From Flavipsychrobacter sp. (lineage in GTDB: Bacteria > Bacteroidota > Bacteroidia > Chitinophagales > Chitinophagaceae), in the NCBI GenBank assembly GCA_016787265.1, contig JAEUVF010000010.1, positions 159,591-223,590 of the forward strand: a stretch of DNA of 64,000 bases, written 5' to 3'. How positions within the stretch are numbered: the stretch's first letter is position 1; each line of letters opens with the position of its first letter. Below the pieces are notes generated by a model. It was not told where the DNA came from, made no database searches, and was given only the letters and a program-made list of their open reading frames with translations. A program made the position numbers and the translations under genes. Shown here in pieces: positions 1 through 9,472 of the stretch.

Positions 1-1
1 T

Positions 2-562
2 GGCGACAGCAGTTTGTACAGCAAAAAAAAGAAATTCTGGACCACCCAGGCAGAAGGTTTGGGCGGCAAGGCATTCATGAAAATTACCACTACCAAAGAG
101 TTTCGGGTAGGACCCTACAGGTTCAGAAGGGTTCCGACATTTATTTTTGAGGACGAGTTCAACGTAACTTCCTATCCTTACCTGGGTGGATTAATCGGTA
201 ATGACCTGTTACGCCGGTTTAACGTGATATTCAATTATGAACGCAGGGAAATTTATCTTAATCCCAATAAACATTTCCGCGAACCATTTGATTATGCCTA
301 TACTGGTCTGGGTTTTTATTTTATTGATGGCCAGGTAACTGTAACGGATATCATGCCTGGCTCACCTGCAGAAAAAGCCGGGTTCAAAGAGGGGGATGTA
401 ATTATAGCGGTTGAAAATAATATGAGCCGGAATATCCAGGCATACCGTAGCATGGTGCAGCAAACGGGGGCAAAACTGAAATTTCTTGTTGTAAGAAAAG
501 CAGATGGCGACCTGGAAGAGTTATACATGAAAGTGGGAAGTATTCTCAAAAAGAGGAAATGA
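2..562 (+). CDS. Retropepsin-like aspartyl protease with C-terminal PDZ domain (5' end outside window)
   Basis: The reading frame is open from base 2, so this is the last 187 codons of a longer gene. The visible part holds the second half of a retropepsin-like fold, with the hydrophobic-hydrophobic-Gly motif GGLIGNDLLRRFNVIFNY. A PDZ domain follows, with VTDIMPGSPAEKAGFKEGD typical of the carboxylate-binding repeat. Bacteroidota carry many such periplasmic or envelope aspartyl protease/PDZ proteins. The catalytic DTG of the first lobe would lie upstream, so activity cannot be judged here. The M16 pair follows 24 bp downstream and may be co-transcribed. Confidence 0.8.
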   Translation, partial: GDSSLYSKKKKFWTTQAEGLGGKAFMKITTTKEFRVGPYRFRRVPTFIFEDEFNVTSYPYLGGLIGNDLLRRFNVIFNYERREIYLNPNKHFREPFDYAYTGLGFYFIDGQVTVTDIMPGSPAEKAGFKEGDVIIAVENNMSRNIQAYRSMVQQTGAKLKFLVVRKADGDLEELYMKVGSILKKRK

Positions 563-586
563 GGTCTTTTGATTTAAGTTTGCAGT

Positions 587-1825
587 ATGATTCAATTTTC
601 AAGATTTGTCCTGCCCAATGGGTTGAGGGTGTTGGTGCATGAGGACAACAGTACACCCATGGCGGTTGTGAATGTGTTATACGATGTGGGAGCCAGGGAT
701 GAGGATCCAAACCGGACCGGATTTGCTCATCTGTTTGAACACCTGATGTTTGGCGGAAGCATTAATATTCCTGAATACGACGATGAACTTCAGAAAGCCG
801 GTGGCGAAAACAATGCCTATACCACCAATGATCTCACCAATTATTACTGTCAACTGCCATCCGCCAATATTGAAACGGCCTTCTGGTTGGAAAGTGACCG
901 GATGTTAAGTCTGGCATTTAGTAAAAAAAGCCTGGATGTGCAGCGCAAAGTGGTATGCGAGGAATTCAAGGAACATTATATCAATCGCCCCTATGGAGAT
1001 ATCTGGTTCAAGATGAGGGAGATGGCTTATGAGCAGCATCCGTATCGGTGGATGACTATAGGTAAAGAACTGAAGCATGTGGAAGAAGCCAGCCTGGATG
1101 ATGTCAAGAAGTTTTTCAGAAAACACTACAATCCCGCCAATGCGATCCTGGTGGTAGCCGGAAATGTGGTAACCGAACAGGTTTATGAGCTGGCTATCAA
1201 ATGGTTTGGAGATATCCCTGGAGGCGAAAAATACAACAGAAACCTGCCCCAGGAAGTTGAACAGCAGGAAGCTCGTCGACTGGATATTACTGCGGACGTC
1301 CCAGTAGACGCGTTCCTGAAAACCTGGCATATGCCTTCCCGGCTGGACCCCGATTATTATGTAGCGGATTTGATAACGGATATCCTGGGCAGTGGGGCTT
1401 CTTCAAGGTTGTACCAGTCGCTGGTGAAAGAAAAACAGCTCTTTACCAATATCGACTGTTATCATTTTGGTTCTACGGACGCGGGGTTGATTTGTGTGGA
1501 TGGTAAACTGGTAAAAGGAGTGCGACTGGAAGATGCGGAACTGGCGGTTCAGGCGCAACTGGATTTATTGATCCGGGAAGGGGTATCCGTTATGGAGCTG
1601 GAAAAGGTGAAGAATAAAACCGAAAGCACCATGGCATTTGAAGACATGAGTGTGATGAACCGGGCGGCCAGCCTTGCCTACTATGAATTGTTAGGAGATG
1701 CCAACCTGATGAATACCGAACTCGAACGATACAATGCTGTAACCGCGGATCAACTCGTGGAATTGAGCCGGAAGATTTTTGAAGAGAAGAATAGTCATAC
1801 ATTATACTATAGAAGTAAGAAGTGA
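587..1825 (+). CDS. M16 zinc metallopeptidase, catalytic subunit
   Basis: A 412-residue insulinase/pitrilysin-family (M16) protein. The inverted zinc motif HLFEH is at residues 48-52, and the third ligand is probably one of the two Glu at 125-126. The C-terminal half has the second M16 fold (LGSGASSRLYQSL). About 420 residues matches the M16B type, which works as a pair with a non-zinc partner; the next gene is that partner. No clear signal peptide is seen. The last codons (YYRSKK) and the stop lie inside a GAAGTGAGAAGT-type repeat, so the extreme C-terminus is repeat-derived. A TAAGTTTG (-7-like) lies just before the ATG. Confidence 0.93.
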   Translation: MIQFSRFVLPNGLRVLVHEDNSTPMAVVNVLYDVGARDEDPNRTGFAHLFEHLMFGGSINIPEYDDELQKAGGENNAYTTNDLTNYYCQLPSANIETAFWLESDRMLSLAFSKKSLDVQRKVVCEEFKEHYINRPYGDIWFKMREMAYEQHPYRWMTIGKELKHVEEASLDDVKKFFRKHYNPANAILVVAGNVVTEQVYELAIKWFGDIPGGEKYNRNLPQEVEQQEARRLDITADVPVDAFLKTWHMPSRLDPDYYVADLITDILGSGASSRLYQSLVKEKQLFTNIDCYHFGSTDAGLICVDGKLVKGVRLEDAELAVQAQLDLLIREGVSVMELEKVKNKTESTMAFEDMSVMNRAASLAYYELLGDANLMNTELERYNAVTADQLVELSRKIFEEKNSHTLYYRSKK

Positions 1826-1885
1826 GAAGTATGAATTAAGAAGTGGGGTTACCTCACTTTCACCTTTCACTTTTCACCTTTCACC
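1811..1885. repeat. Short purine-rich tandem repeat, two opposing blocks
   Basis: The first block is degenerate AGAAGTAAGAAGTGAGAAGT, running over the stop codon of the upstream M16 gene. The second block, from 1852, has CACCTTTCAC-type units, which are the reverse complement of the GTGAAAGGT arrays at 22960 and 37586. The block ends 10 bp before the next start codon. The two arms are roughly complementary (GAAGTG against CACTTTC) and could pair in RNA. Confidence 0.7.
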
Positions 1886-1895
1886 ATAATACATC

Positions 1896-3173
1896 ATGAA
1901 CAGAAAAATAGCACCTCCCATAAAAGATGCGGTAGAGTTTGACCTCAAGCTGAAACCGTACGATAAATATGTATTGAGGAATGGAGTGGAATTATATGCA
2001 GTGAACGCCGGAGCAGAGGAAGTAATCCAGGTGGAATGGGTCTTTTTTGCAGGTAATAGTTACGAGAAGAAGCATATGGTTGCTTCGGCCACAAATTTCC
2101 TGCTGAAAAACGGAACCAGTCAGAAATCTGCATTTGCCATTAATGAACTGGTGGATTATTATGGAGCCAGTCTGGCCCGGACCTGTTATAATGAAACAGC
2201 TTCCATTACCTTACACAGCCTGACCAAACATCTTCCCAAACTCTTACCGCTGATCCGTGAATTATTGACGGATGCGATATTCCCCGAAGAAGAGATATCG
2301 TTATTTCAGCAGAACAATCGTCAGCGACTGGAAGTAAATCTTAAGAAAAATGATTTTGTCGCCAATCGGTTGATTGATGAATATCTCTTTGGATTTGAAC
2401 ATCCCTATGGCAGTTATAGCCGGTTTGAAGACCTGGCAGCATTAAAGCGGGAAGACCTGGTTTCATTTTATGACCAGTATTACCGCCGTGGTAAATGCAT
2501 CCTGTTTGTTGCGGGAAAACTTCCGCCGAATATTATGGAGTTATTGGATACTGCTATCGGGGATCTTCCTTTGCATGGCGGCGATGTGGAGTACCCCGAG
2601 CATCCGATTGAGCCTGCCGGAGAGAAAAAATATAGGGTAAGCAATGATCCGAATGGGGTGCAGGGAGCTATCCGGATTGCCCGGGATTTCCCTAATCGCC
2701 ATCACCCTGACTTTTTCGGAGCCCAGGTACTCAATGCGCTGTTTGGAGGTTTTTTTGGATCCCGCCTGATGAATAATATCAGGGAAGACAAAGGGTATAC
2801 CTATGGCATTTATTCCTACCTGCAGAATCACATACAGCGATCCGCCTGGATGATCAGCACGGAAGCAGGCAAGGAGGTTTCCGAAGCCACGATTCAGGAA
2901 GTCTATAAAGAGATGGCCTTACTCAGGGATGAGCTGGTGGATGAAGAAGAGTTGTTACTGGTAAGAAATTACCTGATGGGTAGTACATTGGGGGATCTTG
3001 ACGGACCTTTTCATATCATAGGAAGATGGAAAAACATCGTCTTGAACAAACTTTCGGAAGATTACTTCTATCAGAGTATCCGAACCATTAAAACCATCCA
3101 GCCCGAGGAATTACAACGTTTGGCCAGGAAATATCTGCAACCGGAGGACTTCTATGAACTGGTAGTAATCTGA
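1896..3173 (+). CDS. M16 peptidase-like protein, non-zinc subunit
   Basis: A 425-residue M16 homologue. It lacks HxxEH: the equivalent stretch reads MVASATNFLLKNGTSQKS. It keeps the substrate-binding Arg/Tyr signature in its second half (GSRLMNNIREDKGYTYGIYS). This is the standard division of labour in heterodimeric M16B peptidases, where one subunit carries zinc and the other the R/Y pair. It lies directly after the zinc subunit, so the two probably form one enzyme. The substrate is unknown. The start is the only ATG before the conserved N-terminal strand; a repeat fills the short gap upstream. Confidence 0.9.
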   Translation: MNRKIAPPIKDAVEFDLKLKPYDKYVLRNGVELYAVNAGAEEVIQVEWVFFAGNSYEKKHMVASATNFLLKNGTSQKSAFAINELVDYYGASLARTCYNETASITLHSLTKHLPKLLPLIRELLTDAIFPEEEISLFQQNNRQRLEVNLKKNDFVANRLIDEYLFGFEHPYGSYSRFEDLAALKREDLVSFYDQYYRRGKCILFVAGKLPPNIMELLDTAIGDLPLHGGDVEYPEHPIEPAGEKKYRVSNDPNGVQGAIRIARDFPNRHHPDFFGAQVLNALFGGFFGSRLMNNIREDKGYTYGIYSYLQNHIQRSAWMISTEAGKEVSEATIQEVYKEMALLRDELVDEEELLLVRNYLMGSTLGDLDGPFHIIGRWKNIVLNKLSEDYFYQSIRTIKTIQPEELQRLARKYLQPEDFYELVVI

Positions 3174-3207
3174 TGCTGTCTCCTTTGATTTTTGGTACAT
3201 TCGGAAT

Positions 3208-4293
3208 ATGAAGCGGACGATTGTAAAGTTGGGCGGAATTGCAGTTCTGGCCTTTATTGCAGCTTTGCTGGTTTGGTGGTTTTTGCAAAAAAAAGCCAGT
3301 ACTGAACCGGAAAATTTTGAAAAAACTTACCAGGTTGCAAGCGCCCCGGCCCCAGGTGAAGCACCGGAAGGCATGGTCTGGATTCCGGGTGGCCAGTTCC
3401 TGATGGGCTCCAATGACCGAATGGCCTGGGAGGAAGAAGGACCTGCCCATCATGTTAAAGTCAAGGGCTTCTGGATGGATAAACAGGAGGTTACCAATGC
3501 CCGGTTTTCCGAATTTGTAAGTGCAACCGGATATGTAACCGATGCTGAAAAAGCCCCGGTTTTGGAAGAAGTAATGGCTCAATTACCTCCCGGAACCCCT
3601 CCTCCTGACCCAAAAGACCTGGTTGCAGGATCAATGGTTTTCAGTCCGCCAACAAGTGACGTACCACTTAACGATATCAGCAACTGGTGGAAATGGGTGC
3701 ATGGTGCCAGTTGGAAACACCCCGAGGGTCCGGGCTCTGATCTGAAAGGGCGGGAACAGCATCCGGTGATTCATATCAGCTGGAACGATGCCATGGCCTA
3801 TTGCAAGTGGGCGGGCAAGCGTTTACCTACTGAAGCGGAATGGGAATTTGCTGCCCGGGGTGGATTGGAAGGCAAAAATTTTGTCTGGGGGGATGAAGCG
3901 CCGACTGATGAAAAAACCTTCGCCAATACCTGGCAGGGAAAATTTCCAGCTGAAAATTTAAAGCGCGATGGACATGTAGGCACAGCCCCGGTTGGGCAGT
4001 ATGCGCCTAATGGATATGGTCTTTATGACATGGCAGGGAATGTATGGGAATGGTGCCAGGACTGGTATGATAAATACCTGTATCAATCCTGCGGGCCGGG
4101 GGAGGTAAGAGATAATCCAAATGGTCCGCCTGCAAGTCGTGATCCCGCACAACCCAATATGCCCTTAAGAGTTCAGAAAGGCGGATCCTATTTGTGCCAT
4201 GATTCCTATTGCCAGCGATACCGGCCAAGTGCCCGGCAGGCGAGCTCCCCTGAAAGTGGCATGAGTCATGTGGGCTTTCGCTGTGTTAGGTGA
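3208..4293 (+). CDS. Formylglycine-generating enzyme (SUMF1/FGE) family protein
   Basis: A 361-residue protein with an N-terminal membrane anchor (residues 8-27) and an FGE-sulfatase domain from about residue 50. The C-terminal block GGSYLCHDSYCQRYRPSAR has both cysteines (330 and 335) that match the copper-binding catalytic pair of human SUMF1. Most distant FGE-fold proteins, such as gliding-motility GldK/GldJ, lack this pair. True FGEs oxidise a sulfatase active-site Cys to formylglycine. No sulfatase with a CxPSR motif occurs in this window, so the client must be elsewhere. The anchor predicts action outside the cytoplasmic membrane. A TACATTCG box at 3196-3203 might be a -7 element. Confidence 0.88.
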   Translation: MKRTIVKLGGIAVLAFIAALLVWWFLQKKASTEPENFEKTYQVASAPAPGEAPEGMVWIPGGQFLMGSNDRMAWEEEGPAHHVKVKGFWMDKQEVTNARFSEFVSATGYVTDAEKAPVLEEVMAQLPPGTPPPDPKDLVAGSMVFSPPTSDVPLNDISNWWKWVHGASWKHPEGPGSDLKGREQHPVIHISWNDAMAYCKWAGKRLPTEAEWEFAARGGLEGKNFVWGDEAPTDEKTFANTWQGKFPAENLKRDGHVGTAPVGQYAPNGYGLYDMAGNVWEWCQDWYDKYLYQSCGPGEVRDNPNGPPASRDPAQPNMPLRVQKGGSYLCHDSYCQRYRPSARQASSPESGMSHVGFRCVR

Positions 4294-4320
4294 GCCGACT
4301 TACGTATATTTAAAATAAAA

Positions 4321-4806
4321 ATGTCTAAGCTCCTTAAAACCTTGGTACTACTTGGGTTTGTTGCAGCTTGTAGTCCTAAGCTGCAGCCCTCTCCGCTGAC
4401 TTCACAGGAAGTTTTGCAACTGGTAGATGACCGAACCTACCAATTCAATATGGAGTATGTGCAGCCGATGGGTGGGCGGCAGCGCCTGATCACCGGGTCT
4501 TATACCTTTCGGGTAAACAAGGATCAGCTGGATGCTGATCTTCCATATATCGGAAGGGCATATCAGGCTCCGATTGGCACTAGTGATGTCGGAATGAAAT
4601 TCACTTCAAAGGATTTTACCTATTCCAGTATAACAGGAAAAAGCAATCGAAGAGAAATCAGTATTCATCTTAACGATCAGCAGGACATTGCCACCATAAA
4701 TCTGATCATATTTGAAAATGGTAATGCAGATTTGCGAATCACTTCAGTAAATCGTCAGCCGATATCTTATACCGGAAATATAAGCCGGCTGCCACAGCCA
4801 AAATAG
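4321..4806 (+). CDS. DUF4251 lipoprotein
   Basis: A 161-residue protein with a lipoprotein signal (LLGFVAACSP, lipid Cys near residue 17). A DUF4251-type beta-rich domain follows, recognisable by DDRTYQFNMEYVQPMGG near its start and YSSITGKSNRREISI in the middle. The family is common in Bacteroidota and has no known function. It lies 27 bp after the FGE homologue on the same strand and probably shares its transcript. Confidence 0.82.
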   Translation: MSKLLKTLVLLGFVAACSPKLQPSPLTSQEVLQLVDDRTYQFNMEYVQPMGGRQRLITGSYTFRVNKDQLDADLPYIGRAYQAPIGTSDVGMKFTSKDFTYSSITGKSNRREISIHLNDQQDIATINLIIFENGNADLRITSVNRQPISYTGNISRLPQPK

Positions 4807-4809
4807 CAG

Positions 4810-4840
4810 TTGAAAACGGCTGCCCAAAGCCGTAAGTTTG
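4810..4840 (+). promoter_or_regulatory. Candidate Bacteroidota promoter for the TonB receptor
   Basis: TTG at 4810-4812, a 20-nt spacer, then TAAGTTTG at 4833-4840. This fits the Bacteroidota -33/-7 consensus (TTTG, about 19 nt, TAnnTTTG). The ATG of the receptor is at 4860, giving a leader of about 15 nt. Confidence 0.55.
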
Positions 4841-4859
4841 CGGCCCTAAACAGCAGGAT

Positions 4860-7103
4860 ATGTGGGGTCGTTTAATTCAAATTGCTTTTTTAAGTCTGTT
4901 GGCATCAACCGCTTCTTATTCCCAGCAGATTGTTTCAGGAAGGATAATAGCCCGTGATACAGATTTGCCACTGGAGGAAGCTACCATTCAAATCAAGGGT
5001 CAGCCTGTACATACGCATTCCGGTTTGGATGGACGTTTTACCATTACGCTGACAAAGCCGACTGATACCCTGTACATCACCCATATCGGATATGATCCAA
5101 AAACAATCGTATGGAATCAGCAGTTGGTGAAAGAACCAACGATCTACCTGTTGCCAGCTCCTGTTCAATTGAGTCAGGTGGTTGTGCAGGACAGCCGGAG
5201 AGCTTTACAGCAGGTTATGCAGATCGATCTGAAAACCAATCCTGTTAATTCGGCTCAGGATATTCTGAGAAAAGTTCCCGGATTGTTTATTGGCCAGCAT
5301 GCAGGTGGAGGAAAAGCGGAACAGCTATTCCTGCGCGGTTTTGATATTGATCATGGTACCGATATCCGGATCACTACGGATGGCATGCCAGTGAACATGG
5401 TCAGTCATGCGCATGGTCAGGGATATGCAGATTTACATTACATTATTCCGGAAACTATCAAAGATATTCAGTTTGGGAAAGGGTCCTATTATGCCGAAGA
5501 AGGAGATTTTGCCACAGCCGGATATGTAAATTTCACCACACACAACCGGCTGGATCGCAACCTGCTGAAACTGGAAGCCGGACAATTCAATACCCTGAGA
5601 ACGGTCGGTATGTTCAATCTTTTTGAAAAGACCGGTGAAAAAAACAGCAATGCCTATATCGCCGGGGAGTACCTTTTCTCGAATGGACCCTTTGAGGCCC
5701 CGCAAAATTTCAACCGGCTGAATTTCCTTGCGAAATACAATACACAAATCAATCAGAAATCAAGTCTTCAGGTGCTTGCTTCTACCTTCAATTCCAAATG
5801 GGATGCATCGGGGCAAATCCCTGACAGGGCAGTAAGAAATGGGCTCATTACGCGTTGGGGTGCAATTGATGCAACAGAGGGTGGTAATACTTCAAGGTCG
5901 AATATTGCTGCAAAGTACCGCTCTAAAATCAGTGATACGGAAGACTGGCAATCGAATTTTTATTTTAGTCAGTACGATTTCAGCCTGTTCTCCAACTTTA
6001 CTTTTTTCCTGGAAGATCCTGTAAACGGCGACCAGATTCATCAATCTGAAAAAAGGAAGATTTACGGTATGGATCACCGTTATACCAAACAGCTTTTTGG
6101 TGACAAGGCTGACTGGGTGTTAACAGCCGGTATGGGGTTACGACATGATGCGGTGAGAGATATTCAATTAAGTCACACACTGCAGCGAAAAGAGGTGCTG
6201 GAGTATTTTGCACTGGGCGATATTGATCAGACGAATGCCTCTTTATACGGATCAGCAGAGTGGAGAAAGGGTCACTGGAAGGTAATTCCCGGTATCCGGC
6301 TCGATCATTTTATTTTCAACTATGTAGATAAACTGCAGCCGGTGTATAGTACACAGGCGGCACAAAAAACCATTCTTAGTCCCAAGTTGAACCTGGTGTA
6401 CACTCCACATGCTAACTGGCAGGGATACCTGAAGATGGGCAAAGGATTCCACTCCAATGATACGCGGGTGGTAGTAGCACAGCAGGGCAGGGAAATATTA
6501 CCTGCAACCTATGGTGCAGACCTGGGTGCTATCGTAAAGCTCCATCCAAAATTATTAGTGCAGCCTGCGATCTGGTATCTGTATATGGAACAGGAGTTTG
6601 TATATGTGGGAGATGCGGCGATTGTTGAACCATCCGGCAAAACCCGCCGGCTGGGTGCGGAATTGGGGATCCGTTACCAGCCTTTCAGCTGGCTTTATCT
6701 GGATGCTGATATTAATTATGCAAAAGCAAGAGCGATTGAAGAAACCAAAGGGAATGATTTTATCCCCCTGGCGCCATCCCTTACCAGTACCGGTGGGATA
6801 TCAGTAAGGCCGGTTAAACGGCTTGACCTCAACTGGCGTTACCGGTATATGAAAGATCGTCCGGCGAATGAAGACAATTCCATTCAGGCCCAGGGGTATT
6901 TTGTAAACGACCTCCTGATTAACTATACCCGTACCAAATGGGCCCTGGGTTTACAGGTTGAAAACCTGTTTGATACCTATTGGAGAGAAGCCCAGTTTGA
7001 AACCGAATCGCGGTTACGCAATGAGGCAGCTCCTGTTTCGGAGATTCATTATACTCCCGGTACTCCTTTCTTTGCGAGGATTAAATGGAGCTTGTTTTTT
7101 TGA
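4860..7103 (+). CDS. TonB-dependent outer-membrane receptor
   Basis: A 747-residue protein with a signal peptide (about 1-21), a carboxypeptidase-like regulatory domain (about 24-105: VSGRIIARDTDLPLEEATI), a plug (about 115-230: AQDILRKVPGLFIGQHAGGG, RGFDIDHGTDI) and a 22-strand-type barrel ending in FFARIKWSLFF with a terminal Phe. It imports an unidentified ligand using TonB energy. No SusD partner lies next to it, so it is not of the SusCD type. The plug wording (RGFDIDHGTDIRITTDGMPVN) resembles receptors annotated for metals or small chelates, but the substrate cannot be read from sequence alone. It has its own promoter at 4810-4840. Confidence 0.93.
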   Translation: MWGRLIQIAFLSLLASTASYSQQIVSGRIIARDTDLPLEEATIQIKGQPVHTHSGLDGRFTITLTKPTDTLYITHIGYDPKTIVWNQQLVKEPTIYLLPAPVQLSQVVVQDSRRALQQVMQIDLKTNPVNSAQDILRKVPGLFIGQHAGGGKAEQLFLRGFDIDHGTDIRITTDGMPVNMVSHAHGQGYADLHYIIPETIKDIQFGKGSYYAEEGDFATAGYVNFTTHNRLDRNLLKLEAGQFNTLRTVGMFNLFEKTGEKNSNAYIAGEYLFSNGPFEAPQNFNRLNFLAKYNTQINQKSSLQVLASTFNSKWDASGQIPDRAVRNGLITRWGAIDATEGGNTSRSNIAAKYRSKISDTEDWQSNFYFSQYDFSLFSNFTFFLEDPVNGDQIHQSEKRKIYGMDHRYTKQLFGDKADWVLTAGMGLRHDAVRDIQLSHTLQRKEVLEYFALGDIDQTNASLYGSAEWRKGHWKVIPGIRLDHFIFNYVDKLQPVYSTQAAQKTILSPKLNLVYTPHANWQGYLKMGKGFHSNDTRVVVAQQGREILPATYGADLGAIVKLHPKLLVQPAIWYLYMEQEFVYVGDAAIVEPSGKTRRLGAELGIRYQPFSWLYLDADINYAKARAIEETKGNDFIPLAPSLTSTGGISVRPVKRLDLNWRYRYMKDRPANEDNSIQAQGYFVNDLLINYTRTKWALGLQVENLFDTYWREAQFETESRLRNEAAPVSEIHYTPGTPFFARIKWSLFF

Positions 7104-7126
7104 TTAACTTCAACAAAACAACTGGT

Positions 7127-7471
7127 ATGAATTTCCTGACCCGATTGCTGATCACTGCGCTGGTGGCATTTGGATTGTCCTATTTGCTTCCGGGGGTGCA
7201 TATGGATTCCTTTATTGCCGCCTTGATTCTGGCTCTTGTGCTGGCGCTATTAAACACATTGGTAAAGCCAATTCTTGTAATTCTTACATTTCCGATTACA
7301 ATCATTACTCTTGGTTTATTCCTGCTGGTAATTAATGCAGTTATTATATTGCTGGCTGCCAAACTTGTGGATGGTTTCAAAGTTGACGGATTCTGGTGGG
7401 CATTGTTATTCAGTATACTGTTATCTGTTACGAGCTCCCTGTTGCAGGGTTCTGATGAACGTAAATCCTAG
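7127..7471 (+). CDS. Phage holin family (four-helix) membrane protein
   Basis: A 114-residue protein with about four membrane segments (LLITALVAFGLSYLL, FIAALILALVLALLNTLV, ILVILTFPITIITLGLFLLV, ALLFSILLSVTSSLL). It matches the pattern of the PF04020 group (DUF360/'phage holin family, superfamily IV'). Despite the name these are widespread chromosomal proteins of unknown function. The ATG at 7127 was preferred over an upstream start at 7085 because the latter overlaps the receptor gene and adds residues not seen in the family. It ends 3 bp before the E1 gene. Confidence 0.8.
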   Translation: MNFLTRLLITALVAFGLSYLLPGVHMDSFIAALILALVLALLNTLVKPILVILTFPITIITLGLFLLVINAVIILLAAKLVDGFKVDGFWWALLFSILLSVTSSLLQGSDERKS

Positions 7472-7474
7472 TGT

Positions 7475-9472
7475 ATGCAATTTGATCGAATGGGTTTGTC
7501 CGATGAAGAGCTGTTAAGATTTTACCTGGCGATCTTACGGCCACGTATGATCGAAGAGAAAATGCTGGTATTGTTACGCCAGGGCAGGATCAGCAAATGG
7601 TTCAGTGGAATCGGGCAGGAAGCAATTTCTGTAGGAGCAGCACTGGCGCTGCAACCCCACGAATGGGTTATGCCCCTGCATCGTAACCTCGGTATTTTTA
7701 CAACACGTGGCATGCCGCTCCATAAATTATTCCAGCAGTGGCAGGGACAAAAAGAAGGTTATAGCAAGGGACGCGAAAGGAGTTTTCATTTTGGATCAGG
7801 AGAGCATCATATTTGCGGTATGATCTCACATCTCGGACCACAATTGGCCATTGCGGATGGAGTTGCATTGGCGCATAAACTTCGCCGTGAGGATAAGGTA
7901 AGTCTGAGTTTTACAGGTGATGGTGGTACCAGTGAAGGTGATTTCCACGAGGCGCTGAATGTTGCTGCTGTATGGGATCTGCCTGTGATTTTTATTATTG
8001 AGAATAATGGATATGGACTCAGTACTCCGGTTTCTGAACAATATCGATGCGAGAGCCTTGTACAAAGGGCTAAGGGTTATGGCATGGAAGGAGTATGTAT
8101 CGACGGGAATAATCTCCTGACGGTGTATGATACTATAAAAGGCGTACGTGAATATTGTATACGGGAGCAGAAACCTTACCTTATTGAATGTATGACGTTC
8201 CGGATGCGGGGTCATGAAGAAGCGAGCGGTACGAAATATGTACCACCCGAGTTATTTGTGCAATGGGCGGAGAAGGATCCGGTGAAAAAATTTGAGGAAT
8301 GGTTATTACTTGAAGGAGTCCTGACATACTCACATATGGAGCAGGTGAAAGCATCCATGAAAGCGGAAATAGAATCTGAATTGGTAAGGGCTGAACTGGG
8401 AGGTCCAATTGTTCCGGTAACAAAGGAAGAATTGGAAGATGTGTATGCGCCGGTTCCTGAAGTTGGAACGGATAAAGATCTGGAAACGGTCCGGCAATTT
8501 TCAACTTCCCGGACGATACGCTTTATTGATGCCATAAAAGAAGGCTTGAAATCCGGCATGGAAGAGCATTCCAACCTGGTACTGATGGGGCAGGATATCG
8601 CTGATTATGGCGGGGCCTTTAAGATTACAGAAGGATTTGTGGATTTATTTGGTAAAGAAAGAGTTCGGAATACACCACTTTGTGAGAGTGCAATTCTGGG
8701 TGCAGCATTGGGATTATCACTGGAAGGGTTCAAATCGATGGTTGAAATGCAGTTTGCTGATTTTGTGAGTGTGGGATTGAACCAGATCGTGAATAACCTG
8801 GCTAAAATTCATTACCGTTGGGGGCAAGCTGCCGATGTGGTGGTAAGACTTCCAACAGGTGCAGGTGTGGGAGCAGGTCCCTTTCACAGCCAAAGTAATG
8901 AAGCCTGGTTTGTACATACACCCGGTTTAAAAATTGTGTATCCTTCCACTCCGGAAGATGCGAAGGGGTTGTTATTAGCTTCCCTGGCGGATCCGAATCC
9001 TGTTTTGTTTTTTGAACACAAGGCCTTGTATAGAAGTATAAGTGGAGAAGTTCCTGAAGCTTATTACACCATTCCGATTGGTAAGGCCAGGATCGTGCAG
9101 GAGGGTAGCGATCTGAGTATCATCACTTATGGAGCTGCGGTGCACTGGGCTAAAGAATATGCAGATCAGCATCCGGAATTAAGTATAGATATAGTAGATC
9201 TGAGAAGTTTATTACCGCTTGATTATGATGCAATCAGGGCTTCGGTTACGCGTACCGGTAAGGTGATTGTGCTGCATGAAGATACACTGACCGGGGGCAT
9301 CGGAGGGGAGATTAGTGCCTGGATCGGGGAACATTGTTTTGAACTGCTGGATGCACCTGTATTGCGTTGTGCATCATTAGATACGCCTGTTCCATTTAAC
9401 CTGGAACTGGAGAAAAACTTCCTGGCGAAATCGAGGCTGGCTATAACAGTGGATCGTCTGTTGCTGTATTGA
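7475..9472 (+). CDS. 2-oxoacid dehydrogenase E1, alpha/beta fusion
   Basis: A 665-residue single-chain E1 of the branched-chain/pyruvate type. The alpha half (about 1-330) has the thiamine diphosphate motif GDGGTSEGDF near residue 148 ending in ENN near 177. The beta half (about 345-665) has LVLMGQDIADYGGAF, the TPP-activating Glu region (TPLCESAILGAALG) and the C-terminal transketolase domain. It decarboxylates a 2-oxoacid and passes the acyl group to E2 lipoate. Fused E1 proteins are common in Bacteroidota; no E2 or E3 is nearby. The start could also be the Met at 7490. It overlaps the convergent ABC gene by 32 bp. Confidence 0.93.
   Translation: MQFDRMGLSDEELLRFYLAILRPRMIEEKMLVLLRQGRISKWFSGIGQEAISVGAALALQPHEWVMPLHRNLGIFTTRGMPLHKLFQQWQGQKEGYSKGRERSFHFGSGEHHICGMISHLGPQLAIADGVALAHKLRREDKVSLSFTGDGGTSEGDFHEALNVAAVWDLPVIFIIENNGYGLSTPVSEQYRCESLVQRAKGYGMEGVCIDGNNLLTVYDTIKGVREYCIREQKPYLIECMTFRMRGHEEASGTKYVPPELFVQWAEKDPVKKFEEWLLLEGVLTYSHMEQVKASMKAEIESELVRAELGGPIVPVTKEELEDVYAPVPEVGTDKDLETVRQFSTSRTIRFIDAIKEGLKSGMEEHSNLVLMGQDIADYGGAFKITEGFVDLFGKERVRNTPLCESAILGAALGLSLEGFKSMVEMQFADFVSVGLNQIVNNLAKIHYRWGQAADVVVRLPTGAGVGAGPFHSQSNEAWFVHTPGLKIVYPSTPEDAKGLLLASLADPNPVLFFEHKALYRSISGEVPEAYYTIPIGKARIVQEGSDLSIITYGAAVHWAKEYADQHPELSIDIVDLRSLLPLDYDAIRASVTRTGKVIVLHEDTLTGGIGGEISAWIGEHCFELLDAPVLRCASLDTPVPFNLELEKNFLAKSRLAITVDRLLLY

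Noticed and set aside
7127..7471. Holin-family protein as sign of a prophage
   Set aside because: No other phage genes nearby; this family is a common chromosomal membrane protein.
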